From Bacillota bacterium (lineage in GTDB: Bacteria; Bacillota; Clostridia; Christensenellales; SZUA-584), in assembly GCA_023399095.1 (NCBI GenBank), contig JAEWQS010000044.1:1-12895 (forward strand): a DNA stretch of 12,895 nt. Reading direction: 5' to 3'. Below, piece after piece: positions 6,960 through 12,887 of this stretch (position 1 is its first letter; the number at the start of each line of letters is the position of its first letter). The translations under genes were made by a program, and so were the position numbers. A model generated the notes under the pieces. That model was not told where the DNA came from and did no database searches. It saw only the letters and a list, made by a program, of their open reading frames with translations.

Positions 6960-7068
6960 ATCCTCCGTCACGATGACGCGTGCCACCTCCTTGGCAAAGG
7001 AGGCTTTCCTCGCGTAAGTCGGTGAGGCTCCTTTTAAAAGGAGCTGTCAGATTAACTGACTGAGGATT
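6960..7068. repeat. Palindromic MITE-like intergenic repeat, copy 1
   Basis: Inverted ends ATCCTCCGTCA (6960-6970) and TGACTGAGGAT (7057-7067) enclose stem-loops: CCTCCTTGGCAAAGGAGG, the palindrome GCTCCTTTTAAAAGGAGC (7028-7045), and a CTGTCAG...CTGAC hairpin. It aligns along its full length with copy 2 at 7164-7274, with small indels. It encodes no protein. From memory, repeats of this type are abundant in gut Clostridia. Confidence 0.85.
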
Positions 7069-7118
7069 AAATGTCGGGTGACTATTAGATTAGAATTTGT
7101 GAATATCAGACCACTTTT

Positions 7119-7145
7119 CAGATGCTTCGCTTTACTCAGAATAAC
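7119..7145. repeat. Possible decayed TTCGCTTTACTCAGAAT-type dispersed repeat
   Basis: The stretch CAGATGCTTCGCTTTACTC, followed by AGAATAAC, resembles a common dispersed intergenic sequence (consensus recalled as CTTCGCTNNGCTCAGAATGAC). It is partial and isolated between the two palindromic repeats. The rest of 7069-7163 shows no feature. Confidence 0.3.
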
Positions 7146-7163
7146 TTGAAAACGGATATATGC

Positions 7164-7274
7164 AATCCTCCGTCACGCAGCGCGTGCCACCTCCTTTGGC
7201 AAAGGAGGCTTTTTCTTGCGTAAGTCGATGAGGCTCCTTTTAAAAGGAGCTGTCAGCTATGCTGACGAAGGATT
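7164..7274. repeat. Palindromic MITE-like intergenic repeat, copy 2
   Basis: The ends are AATCCTCCGTCA (7164-7175) and TGACGAAGGATT (7263-7274), matching as inverted repeats in 11 of 12 positions. Four internal hairpins are visible: CACGC/GCGTG (7174-7186), CCTCCTTT/AAAGGAGG (7190-7208), the perfect palindrome GCTCCTTTT/AAAAGGAGC (7233-7250), and GTCAGC/GCTGAC (7252-7266). The right end supplies two bases of the stop codon of the minus-strand gene ending at 7273. Confidence 0.9.
7190..7217 (+). terminator. Possible terminator within repeat copy 2
   Basis: The 8-bp stem CCTCCTTT-GGC-AAAGGAGG (7190-7208) is followed by CTTTTTCTT, which fits a Rho-independent terminator for + strand transcripts reading through from the zinc-ribbon operon. 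Copy 1 has a poorer T tract (CTTTCCTCG). Confidence 0.4.
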
Positions 7275-7488
7275 AGTTAGCTGCCCAATATCGATGGCCG
7301 CATTTTTTACACTCGATACGAAGTTTTGCTCCGTCCTCAAAAATCTCTAGCACTTTGAAATCAGTATGACCACAATCACACGTATAGGTTCCGGTAAAAA
7401 AGCCGTTATCTCGTTTGAGTGTAATTCCACCATTGACCGCGTCCAATTCGTCATCTTTTACGGGTCGAATTCCATCTTTTTCAGACAT
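7273..7488 (-). CDS. Small protein with double-glycine (bacteriocin-type) leader and zinc-ribbon-like core
   Basis: This 71-residue protein starts with a short charged leader whose DDELDAVNGG (residues 12-21) matches the ELxxVxGG double-glycine signal cut by C39-peptidase ABC exporters in class II bacteriocins and related RiPP precursors. Cleavage after Gly21 would release a 50-residue core with C37-x-C39-G-H and C60-x2-C63-G-H, a four-cysteine zinc-ribbon-like arrangement, ending in RYWAAN. The start is supported by AAGGAG on the minus strand, 8 nt upstream of the ATG (about 7497-7502). It is the only minus-strand gene here, convergent with the zinc-ribbon operon and divergent from the alpha-oxoamine synthase. 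No exporter, peptidase, immunity or maturase gene lies in the window, so a true bacteriocin role is unproven. It may instead be a small zinc-binding protein in which the GG motif is coincidental. The TAA stop falls on the end of a palindromic repeat. Confidence 0.8.
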   Translation of the reverse strand: MSEKDGIRPVKDDELDAVNGGITLKRDNGFFTGTYTCDCGHTDFKVLEIFEDGAKLRIECKKCGHRYWAAN

Positions 7489-7600
7489 TGCTGATTCTCC
7501 TTTTTGTTATTTAGTGTATTAATACCGCTATGTAGTTCTCTCCAAACAAATAATATCTGATTTTCTTATGCGATCTATTGAATTTTTTATACAAAAAAAC

Positions 7601-7661
7601 TTGTTAGTTATTCAAATTATCTGTATACTCTTTTTAGATTATGCAGAATATAACGAGGGAG
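7601..7661 (+). promoter_or_regulatory. Promoter and RBS of the alpha-oxoamine synthase gene
   Basis: The -35 is TTGTTA (7601-7606) and the -10 is TATACT (7624-7629), with a 17-bp spacer; the expected start is near 7636. GAGGGAG at 7655-7661 lies 8 nt before a GTG at 7670. Because the promoter lies downstream of the in-frame TTG/ATG codons around 7568, it argues for the GTG start. Confidence 0.6.
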
Positions 7662-7669
7662 ATGTATTC

Positions 7670-8845
7670 GTGGATTTATTTGAAAAGTGTTATTCCTTTA
7701 CCGACGCAAAAGAGGCTATCGCATCCGGGCTTTATCCATACTTTCACGCGCTGACCACCGCTCAGGACACCGAAGTGGTCATGGACGGCAGACGCATCAT
7801 CATGATCGGCTCAAACAACTATATGGGGCTCACAAGCGATCCGCGCACAATTGAAGCCGCCAAAGATGCGCTTGATAAATTTGGGACAGGCTGCTCCGGC
7901 TCGCGCTTTTTAAACGGCACACTGGTGCTGCATGAACAGCTTGAGGAGGAGCTTGCAGAGTTTTTCAACAAAGACGCGGCGCTGACGTTCAGCACCGGCT
8001 TTCAGACAAACCTCGGCGCAATCACCGCAGTGGTGGGGCGTCATGACTATATCTTAAACGATGCGGAAAATCACGCCAGCATCATCGACGCGTGCCGCCT
8101 GAGCTTTGCGAAAAAGGTATTAAAATACGACCACAGCGACATGGCAAGCCTTGAAGAGCGGCTCCAAAGGCTGCCCGAGGATGCGGGCAAGCTCATTATC
8201 ACGGACGGCGTTTTCAGCATGAGCGGCGATATCGCAAAGCTGCCGGAGATCGTGGCGCTTGCGAAAAAGTACAATGCGCGCATACTGGTGGACGACGCGC
8301 ACGGCGCGGGCATGATCGGCGACTGCGGTCGCGGCACCGCGAATTACTTCGGCCTTGAAAAAGAGGTTGATATCATCATGACGACGTTCTCCAAATCGTT
8401 CGCCTCGCTCGGCGGATGCATCGTCGCAGAACATGACGTGATTGACTATATCAAGCATCGTTCGCGCCCGTTCATATTCAGCGCGTCCATGCCGCCTTCC
8501 AACACCGCGGCTGCACGTGAAGCGCTGCGCATTATGAAGAGCGAGCCGGAGCGTCAGAAAGCGCTCATCGATATTTCCAACTACATGCGAGCCAAGCTCA
8601 AAGAAGCGGGCATTCCGATCATTGAGGGGGAGACGGCGATCATTCCGGTGTTCACCTACGACATGCAAAGAACGTTCATTATCACTAAGATGCTGTTTGA
8701 AGAGGGTGTTTACGTAAATCCAGTCATTCCGCCCGCCGTGAACGACGGCGAATGTATGCTTCGGACAAGCTATACCGCCACGCATACGCAAGAGCAGATG
8801 GACACGGCGGTAGAAGCGTTCAAACGCGTATTCTCGAAGATATAG
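7670..8845 (+). CDS. Alpha-oxoamine synthase family PLP enzyme (AONS / glycine C-acetyltransferase / serine palmitoyltransferase-like)
   Basis: This is a 391-residue PLP-dependent enzyme of fold type I that joins an amino acid to an acyl-CoA with loss of CO2. Landmarks, numbered from the GTG start: GSNNYMGL (47-54), GTGCSGSRFLNG (72-83), the PLP-stacking histidine in NHAS (His135), VDDAHGAGMIG with Asp208 and His211, and the Schiff-base lysine in TTFSKSFASLGG (Lys242). RPFIFSASMPP and the C-terminal MLRTSYTATHT are also typical. The GTG start is chosen for its RBS and promoter; the frame can extend 34 codons upstream, but that part is hydrophobic, AT-rich and lies over the promoter. The wording of several blocks (DTEVVMDGRRIIMIGSNNY) reminds me of the SPT-like branch, but sequence alone does not separate it from AONS or KBL. 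No biotin, threonine or sphingolipid genes are nearby. A strong terminator follows, so it is monocistronic. Confidence 0.93.
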   Translation: MDLFEKCYSFTDAKEAIASGLYPYFHALTTAQDTEVVMDGRRIIMIGSNNYMGLTSDPRTIEAAKDALDKFGTGCSGSRFLNGTLVLHEQLEEELAEFFNKDAALTFSTGFQTNLGAITAVVGRHDYILNDAENHASIIDACRLSFAKKVLKYDHSDMASLEERLQRLPEDAGKLIITDGVFSMSGDIAKLPEIVALAKKYNARILVDDAHGAGMIGDCGRGTANYFGLEKEVDIIMTTFSKSFASLGGCIVAEHDVIDYIKHRSRPFIFSASMPPSNTAAAREALRIMKSEPERQKALIDISNYMRAKLKEAGIPIIEGETAIIPVFTYDMQRTFIITKMLFEEGVYVNPVIPPAVNDGECMLRTSYTATHTQEQMDTAVEAFKRVFSKI

Positions 8846-8869
8846 CTATCATCAACTGATTAATAAAGC

Positions 8870-8887
8870 TTGGTCATTCATGACCAA
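8870..8887. repeat. Short perfect inverted repeat TTGGTCA-ttca-TGACCAA
   Basis: A 7-bp stem with a 4-nt loop lies 25 bp after the alpha-oxoamine synthase stop and just before the main terminator. It may add to termination or 3'-end protection, or be an operator; nothing decides between these. Confidence 0.5.
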
Positions 8888-8902
8888 AGACCTTTCCTTT
8901 CT

Positions 8903-8936
8903 CAGGGCGTCCTTAAAAGGCGCCTTGCTTTTTTTT
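8903..8936 (+). terminator. Rho-independent terminator after the alpha-oxoamine synthase
   Basis: CAGGGCG(T)CCT pairs with AGGCGCCTTG, with one bulged T and a TAAA loop, and is followed by GC and eight T residues (8929-8936). This is the clearest terminator in the window. Confidence 0.85.
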
Positions 8937-8947
8937 ATCCAAAAGAT

Positions 8948-8974
8948 TATTATCTGATAGGGATTATTTGGAGG
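8948..8974 (+). promoter_or_regulatory. Possible -10 element and RBS upstream of the GT-C gene
   Basis: TATTAT at 8948-8953 is a fair -10; the sequence 17 bp upstream (TTGCTT, 8925-8930) is a poor -35 and overlaps the terminator. GGAGG at 8970-8974 lies 7 nt before the TTG start at 8982 and is the main support for that start. Confidence 0.35.
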
Positions 8975-8981
8975 ACAGAAG

Positions 8982-10226
8982 TTGGAAATCGTATTTAAGA
9001 TATTTGCTTACTTGGTATTCGCGGCAGCCGTATTTTTTTTAGCCGTTAAATTCTCTAAAGACAAAGACACGGGGGAGCTGCTGTCGGCTCCACAAAAGCT
9101 GAGCAAGCATATTATTCTTAAAATTATCGCAGCGACCCTTGCATCACGTATCGTTCTGTATCTTTTAAGCTGGGCATTTACACATATCATCGGATATCCG
9201 AGAGAATTCTTAGATGTCTGGAATGAATGGGACGCGCAGCACTATCTTTGGATTGCGAACCACGGCTATTACTGCGCCGACGAAGGTTGGATACGCGTCG
9301 TATTCTATCCGCTTTATCCGTTCGCAATATGGCTGCTTAAATTCATATTCGTCAATGACATCATCGCATCGTTGGCGGCATCCTGGGCCTGTCTGTCCGG
9401 TACATGTGTGTTCTTGTACAAACTTATGCTGCTGGATTCCGACCACAAAACAGCCGCGCGTGCCGTCAAATTCCTGCTGATATTTCCCTGCACCGTTTTC
9501 TTAGGTGCGCCGTATACCGAATCCATGTTTTTGCTTTTCTCGTTTGGATGCATGTATTTCGCGCGCGTGCGAAAATTCACGTATGCAAGCATTATGGCAG
9601 GTCTTGCCGCAATGACAAGGTGCACAGGCGTGCTGCTTATTGCGATGATATTCGTTGAAATTCTGTATGCCCATGGACTCACGCCCAAATATATACGGCA
9701 GAGCTTCAAGCAAAAGCTAAAGGGATCGCTTAAGGATTTCGCGTCGCTGCTGATCGTAGCGGCGTGTGCATTGTCGTATCTGTTTCTGAATCATGTCATG
9801 CTTCAGGGAAACGCACTTGCTTTTATGCAATACCAGAGCGATCACTGGTCTCAGGGCTTCGGCAGCTACTCAAACACACTGATGACCACGTACAATCAAG
9901 TGGTCGGTGAGACAGAATTAAGAACGAAGCTCATGCTTTGGGTGAAGCAGTTTATTGTGCTGATAATCGGTGGTCTGAGTCTGCCCCTGATAAGCAAAAA
10001 GATGCGCCCGTCATACTCGGCCTATTCAATTGTCTATGTTTTCGTCGCGTTTGCGCCCACTTGGCTGCTATCCGGGCTGCGTTACTATATGGGGCTTGCT
10101 GTGCTGTTTCCCTTGCTGGCGCTGGCAACAAGGCGCAAGTGGCTGGATAACGCTTTGACCATCGTGTTCGCGATATTTGCTGTCGCGTTTTCTTGCTTTT
10201 TTGCGGTGCATTGGGATATATTGTAG
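8982..10226 (+). CDS. PIG-V-like GT-C mannosyltransferase family membrane protein
   Basis: This is a 414-residue integral membrane protein with roughly ten hydrophobic segments, beginning with one at residues 3-23. It carries the blocks expected of the PIG-V/mannosyltransferase family (GT-C fold): ASRIVLYLLSW (54-64), WNEWDAQHYLWIANHGY (80-96) with the acidic residue Asp84 in the first external loop, FYPLYPF (108-114), FPCTVFLGAPYTESMFLL (168-185), and MTRCTG (211-216). GT-C enzymes use lipid-phosphate sugars on the outer face of the membrane, so the likely job is adding a mannose or similar sugar to an envelope glycan or glycolipid; the acceptor is unknown. The TTG start at 8982 has GGAGG at 7-nt spacing. 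An HD phosphohydrolase gene begins 30 bp downstream with its own RBS and may be co-transcribed. Confidence 0.85.
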   Translation: MEIVFKIFAYLVFAAAVFFLAVKFSKDKDTGELLSAPQKLSKHIILKIIAATLASRIVLYLLSWAFTHIIGYPREFLDVWNEWDAQHYLWIANHGYYCADEGWIRVVFYPLYPFAIWLLKFIFVNDIIASLAASWACLSGTCVFLYKLMLLDSDHKTAARAVKFLLIFPCTVFLGAPYTESMFLLFSFGCMYFARVRKFTYASIMAGLAAMTRCTGVLLIAMIFVEILYAHGLTPKYIRQSFKQKLKGSLKDFASLLIVAACALSYLFLNHVMLQGNALAFMQYQSDHWSQGFGSYSNTLMTTYNQVVGETELRTKLMLWVKQFIVLIIGGLSLPLISKKMRPSYSAYSIVYVFVAFAPTWLLSGLRYYMGLAVLFPLLALATRRKWLDNALTIVFAIFAVAFSCFFAVHWDIL

Positions 10227-10256
10227 AAAAAACAGATATGTGAGGAAACAAAGCTG

Positions 10257-10820
10257 ATGGATAAGCCAAGGAATCAGATAAGAACATACACAGGTATATA
10301 TCTCGATCCGTATTCGATCAAGCCCGAGGAGATCGACATACGCGATATCGCGCACTCACTCTCACTGATGACCCGCGCCAACGGGCACATCCGCTATTTC
10401 TTTTCGGTGGCACAGCATGCGATTAACTGTGCGCTGGAAGCGGGCAACCGAGGCCTATCACGCCGCATACGCCTGGCGTGCCTGCTGCACGACGCGGCGG
10501 AAAGTTATATCTCGGATGTGACGCGCCCCGTCAAGCATCGGCTTGAGGGATATGCGCAGATAGAGGAACATGTATTGGGTGTGATCTATGCAAAGTTCGG
10601 CCTTGGTGATATGAATGGTGACGAGCTGCGTGCTGTGAAAGAGATCGATGATTCAATGCTTTATTACGAGTTTCAAGCGCTGGCAGGTGTAAAGCTAAGA
10701 GATGTGGCGCCGCATATCACGATGTCACATGATTTTTCATATAAACCGATGGCAGATGCGGAACACGATTTTATAAGCCTTTTTGACGCGCTTATTAGCA
10801 AGGAAGAGAAAGTAGATTAA
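10257..10820 (+). CDS. HD-domain phosphohydrolase (YfbR/phage-type nucleotidase-like)
   Basis: This is a 187-residue soluble protein. An HD metal site is visible: SVAQH (His54), LLHDAAE (His78, Asp79, Glu82) and EIDDSML (Asp131/Asp132). The start, NQIRTYTGIYLDPYSIKPEEIDIRDIAHSLSLMTRANGH, is typical of a group of small HD hydrolases found in bacteria and phages, in which the YISDVTRPVK block follows the HD pair. Such enzymes remove phosphates from nucleotides or similar molecules, using one or two divalent metals. The substrate cannot be set from sequence. The ATG at 10257 has GAGGAAA at 10242-10248, about 8 nt upstream. It sits 30 bp after the GT-C gene with no terminator between them. The 133 bp after it contain the promoter of the next operon and no terminator that I can see. 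Confidence 0.88.
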   Translation: MDKPRNQIRTYTGIYLDPYSIKPEEIDIRDIAHSLSLMTRANGHIRYFFSVAQHAINCALEAGNRGLSRRIRLACLLHDAAESYISDVTRPVKHRLEGYAQIEEHVLGVIYAKFGLGDMNGDELRAVKEIDDSMLYYEFQALAGVKLRDVAPHITMSHDFSYKPMADAEHDFISLFDALISKEEKVD

Positions 10821-10885
10821 TATAGCCATATAGACAAGTGTTATGGATTTACAAAAAATAATTATCGATAAACAGAAAATATTAA

Positions 10886-10944
10886 TTGACATGCGGTGAA
10901 TGGCGTGCTACCATCGCCTTAAGAGATAATTCTTTTAAGGAGGA
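10886..10944 (+). promoter_or_regulatory. Promoter with consensus -35 and extended -10, and RBS, for the small ORF/DUF4173 pair
   Basis: A perfect -35 TTGACA (10886-10891) and a -10 TACCAT (10909-10914) are separated by 17 bp, with TG at 10906-10907 making an extended -10. The predicted start is near 10921. AAGGAGGA at 10937-10944 is a near-ideal RBS, 9 nt before the ATG at 10954. Confidence 0.7.
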
Positions 10945-10953
10945 TTTTTGTCT

Positions 10954-11091
10954 ATGACGGATACACGCTACCTCTACCAATATTTTTTGGAGAAGAGCCA
11001 AACGGATAAAAAGGAGACGTCGCCGCAGACAGTCAAAAAACAACAGAATAAAAAGAGCAAGGGGGGCAAGAAGCATGGACAGCTTCACTGA
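10954..11091 (+). CDS. Small lysine-rich protein, 45 residues, overlapping the DUF4173 gene
   Basis: This ORF encodes 45 residues from ATG to TGA, starting MTDTRYLYQYFLEKSQTDKK and then strongly basic and Gln/Lys-rich (KKQQNKKSKGGKKHG). It is supported by the best promoter and RBS of the region, both of which point to it and not to the following gene, whose own RBS (GGGGGG, about 11061-11066) is embedded in this ORF. Its last 17 bp overlap the start of the 499-residue membrane protein, which fits translational coupling. An in-frame TTG at 10948 is a less likely start. I do not recognise a family. It could be a true small protein that partners the membrane protein, for example by binding its acidic or lipid-facing side, or a leader ORF that delivers ribosomes to the next gene. 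It is too short for most automated gene callers. Confidence 0.6.
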   Translation: MTDTRYLYQYFLEKSQTDKKETSPQTVKKQQNKKSKGGKKHGQLH

Positions 11092-12574
11092 AGCCTCCGG
11101 TCGTGTGGACGAAAACGGGCTCGTCAAACGCCGTCTAAGCCCGCCGCGACTATTAATTAGCTCCGCCGTGTTCGGCATTATCTTCACTGTGCTTTTCGCC
11201 AACCAGGGCCTTGGCCTGAACCTCACACTCATCTTTCTGCTCGTTTACGGATATGCCGGTTTCAACAGAAAGCTGATTTTCGCAAAGACATTCCGACAGG
11301 AAAAACTGCTTTATCTTTTCTCCATACCGACGATTTATTTAAGCATCACCCTTTCAACATCCAGTTCAATAGTGAATGCATTAAGCGTGCTGGTTATTCT
11401 GGCTGTGATGTATGTGCAGTACGTTGTGCTTTCGGGCAGCGCGCTCAACAGATGGGACGAAGGCGGCTTTCTGATCGACATGATATTTGCGGGCATCAAC
11501 CGTGTTCTGTTCGGTGTAGTCCGCTTCGTTGGAGACAGCGCCGGCACCTTGTTTAAGGGGAAAAAGAAATCGGGTGCGCTGATCGGCGTGGGCGTGGGTG
11601 TGATATTGCTGCTCATTGTGGTGCCGCTTCTCGTCGGCGCGGACGCGAACGTGTCCGACATGCTGGGCGAGTTCATCGACAGTCTTGCGCTGGGTGATGT
11701 GTTCCTTTATGTGTTCCTGTTTTTGATGGGCGCGTCGTTGGTGATGGCACCTGCGGCCACGGCGCTTGAGCCTGAGTGTACCGGCCCGAGAAAAGCGTTT
11801 TATATCACCAAGCGGCCCATACAGGCTGTGACCACGGGCACCGCCCTTGCCATGATCGCGGTGGTTTATGTGCTGTTTGCGAGCGTGCAGTTTAGCTATT
11901 TCTTTGCGCCGCAGGAAACCGTAGCGAGTGTTCTGGGACTCACCAGCTCGGCCTACGCGGTGCGCGGCTTTGGTGAACTCATATTCATCACCTGTCTGAA
12001 CTTTGTGCTGATTCTGGTTGCGATGCGCTTCACGCAGCAAAAGGACGGCAAAACGCCCGCGTTTCTCAAAGCGCTCTATGTGCTGCTGATCGCTTTTAAT
12101 TTCGTCATCCTCGCATCCTCGCATCTTCGCATGCAGTGCTATGAGTTCTCCTACGGCTACAGTGTCGCGCGCTTTCTGTCCCATTCTTTCATGCTGCTTC
12201 TCGTGATACTCAACATCATTATGCTGGCGCGCATATTCTCGGATAAGGTGAAGCTGGTGCGTCTGTTTGCTGCTGCGGCGCTGATTTACTTCTGTGCTGT
12301 TGTCGCGGTGAATCCCGAACGCTATGTGGCGGGGGAGAACATAATGCGTTATGAGCAGACGGGCAAAATCGACGCGGAGTATCTGTTCTCGCTTTCGGGC
12401 GATGCGCTTGGCGACGCCTGCAATTTCGCAATCGCTCATCCGGATACATTTGATACGGCTGTTGAGCAGCAGGCTGAATACGAGCTGAAGACTCTTGAGC
12501 GCAAAACAGGCTGGCAGTCGCTGAACCTTGCGGACGAAAGGGCAAAGGGCAAGCTGCGAGAGCTGCTTCGCTGA
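11075..12574 (+). CDS. DUF4173-like (DUF4153-type) multi-pass membrane protein
   Basis: This 499-residue protein has about eleven hydrophobic segments in residues 25-412 and a soluble C-terminal tail of ~85 residues. Blocks typical of the DUF4173 family are visible: VQFSYFF (271-277), SSAYAVRGFGELIFITCLNFVLIL (291-314), LRMQCYEFSYGYSVARF (351-367) and NPERYVAGENIMRYEQTGKIDAEYLFSLSGDAL (413-445). The family is membrane-embedded and of unknown function. The tail (AEYELKTLERKTGWQSLNLADERAKGKLRELL) is charged and helical. It begins 17 bp before the end of the small basic ORF, so it belongs to the same transcript. The ATG at 11075 is the only start with a plausible RBS; the first 20 residues are charged and probably cytoplasmic. 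A long antisense frame runs opposite this gene but is not coding. Confidence 0.85.
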   Translation: MDSFTEASGRVDENGLVKRRLSPPRLLISSAVFGIIFTVLFANQGLGLNLTLIFLLVYGYAGFNRKLIFAKTFRQEKLLYLFSIPTIYLSITLSTSSSIVNALSVLVILAVMYVQYVVLSGSALNRWDEGGFLIDMIFAGINRVLFGVVRFVGDSAGTLFKGKKKSGALIGVGVGVILLLIVVPLLVGADANVSDMLGEFIDSLALGDVFLYVFLFLMGASLVMAPAATALEPECTGPRKAFYITKRPIQAVTTGTALAMIAVVYVLFASVQFSYFFAPQETVASVLGLTSSAYAVRGFGELIFITCLNFVLILVAMRFTQQKDGKTPAFLKALYVLLIAFNFVILASSHLRMQCYEFSYGYSVARFLSHSFMLLLVILNIIMLARIFSDKVKLVRLFAAAALIYFCAVVAVNPERYVAGENIMRYEQTGKIDAEYLFSLSGDALGDACNFAIAHPDTFDTAVEQQAEYELKTLERKTGWQSLNLADERAKGKLRELLR

Positions 12575-12635
12575 TCGGTTAAAGCCTGGGATGCGGCGGT
12601 GAGACAGTAATTCATCTGATGGGTGAAAATAGGGG

Positions 12636-12667
12636 TTGCCTAATCGCCGCATTTCTGCTATTATAAT
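12636..12667 (+). promoter_or_regulatory. Promoter of the tRNA-Glu gene
   Basis: The -35 is TTGCCT (12636-12641) and the -10 is TATTAT (12659-12664), with a 17-bp spacer and TGC just before the -10 (extended). A second, perfect TATAAT overlaps at 12662-12667 but with a 20-bp spacer. The start would be near 12671, a few bases before the mature tRNA. The 60 bp between the DUF4173 stop and this promoter show nothing else. Confidence 0.65.
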
Positions 12668-12678
12668 CTTCGCGACAT

Positions 12679-12753
12679 GCCTCCTTAGTCTAGCGGTTAG
12701 GACGCCGCCCTCTCACGGCAGTATCAGGGGTTCGATTCCCCTAGGAGGTACCA
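12679..12753 (+). tRNA. tRNA-Glu (anticodon CUC)
   Basis: This is a 75-nt cloverleaf with the CCA encoded (12751-12753). The acceptor stem is GCCTCCT (12679-12685) with AGGAGGT (12743-12749), ending in a G1-U72 wobble. The T arm AGGGG-TTCGATT-CCCCT (12726-12742) is perfect. The anticodon loop CTCTCAC (12710-12716) gives the anticodon CTC at 12712-12714, reading GAG. The anticodon stem CCGCC/GGCAG has one C28-A42 mismatch, where typical tRNA-Glu has a G. The overall layout closely follows bacterial tRNA-Glu, with TCTAGCGGTTAGGAC in the D arm. Confidence 0.93.
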
Positions 12754-12779
12754 AAAAAGCCCGTAATTAAAGGGCACTG

Positions 12780-12816
12780 AAAAATCACTGTTTAGCAGAC
12801 GCCGCAGTGATTTTTT
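12780..12816 (+). terminator. Rho-independent terminator after tRNA-Glu
   Basis: AAAAATCACTG (12780-12790) pairs with CAGTGATTTTT (12805-12815) over 11 bp, with a 14-nt loop and a T tract at 12811-12816. A minor GCCC/GGGC hairpin (12759-12775) lies between the tRNA and this terminator. Confidence 0.75.
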
Positions 12817-12841
12817 GTATGTTTATGCGCAGCAGAGAAGA

Positions 12842-12887
12842 TATAATGGGTAAAACTCCCTTTTGCTGATTATGATAAGTCGGAGGT
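12842..12887 (+). promoter_or_regulatory. Possible -10 and RBS of a gene starting beyond the window
   Basis: TATAAT at 12842-12847 has no good -35 at 17 bp (TTGTAT lies 21 bp upstream). GGAGGT at 12882-12887 is a strong Shine-Dalgarno sequence with no usable start codon at normal spacing before the window ends at 12895. A gene starting just past the edge is likely. Confidence 0.4.

Noticed and set aside
6960..7274. CRISPR array
   Set aside because: There are only two copies, each ~110 bp and internally palindromic, with a 95-bp gap; this is not the short repeat-spacer pattern of CRISPR.
7568..7669. 34-codon N-terminal extension of the alpha-oxoamine synthase
   Set aside because: It overlaps the predicted promoter, has no RBS, and is AT-rich and hydrophobic; the GTG at 7670 has a good RBS and gives a normal family length.
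8120..8791. 223-residue minus-strand frame
   Set aside because: It is antisense to the alpha-oxoamine synthase, whose catalytic motifs are intact on the + strand.
11381..12652. 423-residue open frame on the minus strand
   Set aside because: It lies entirely opposite the DUF4173-like gene, is rich in His/Arg/Gln in the way typical of antisense frames of GC-biased genes, has no RBS or recognisable domain, and the + strand gene has clear family blocks.
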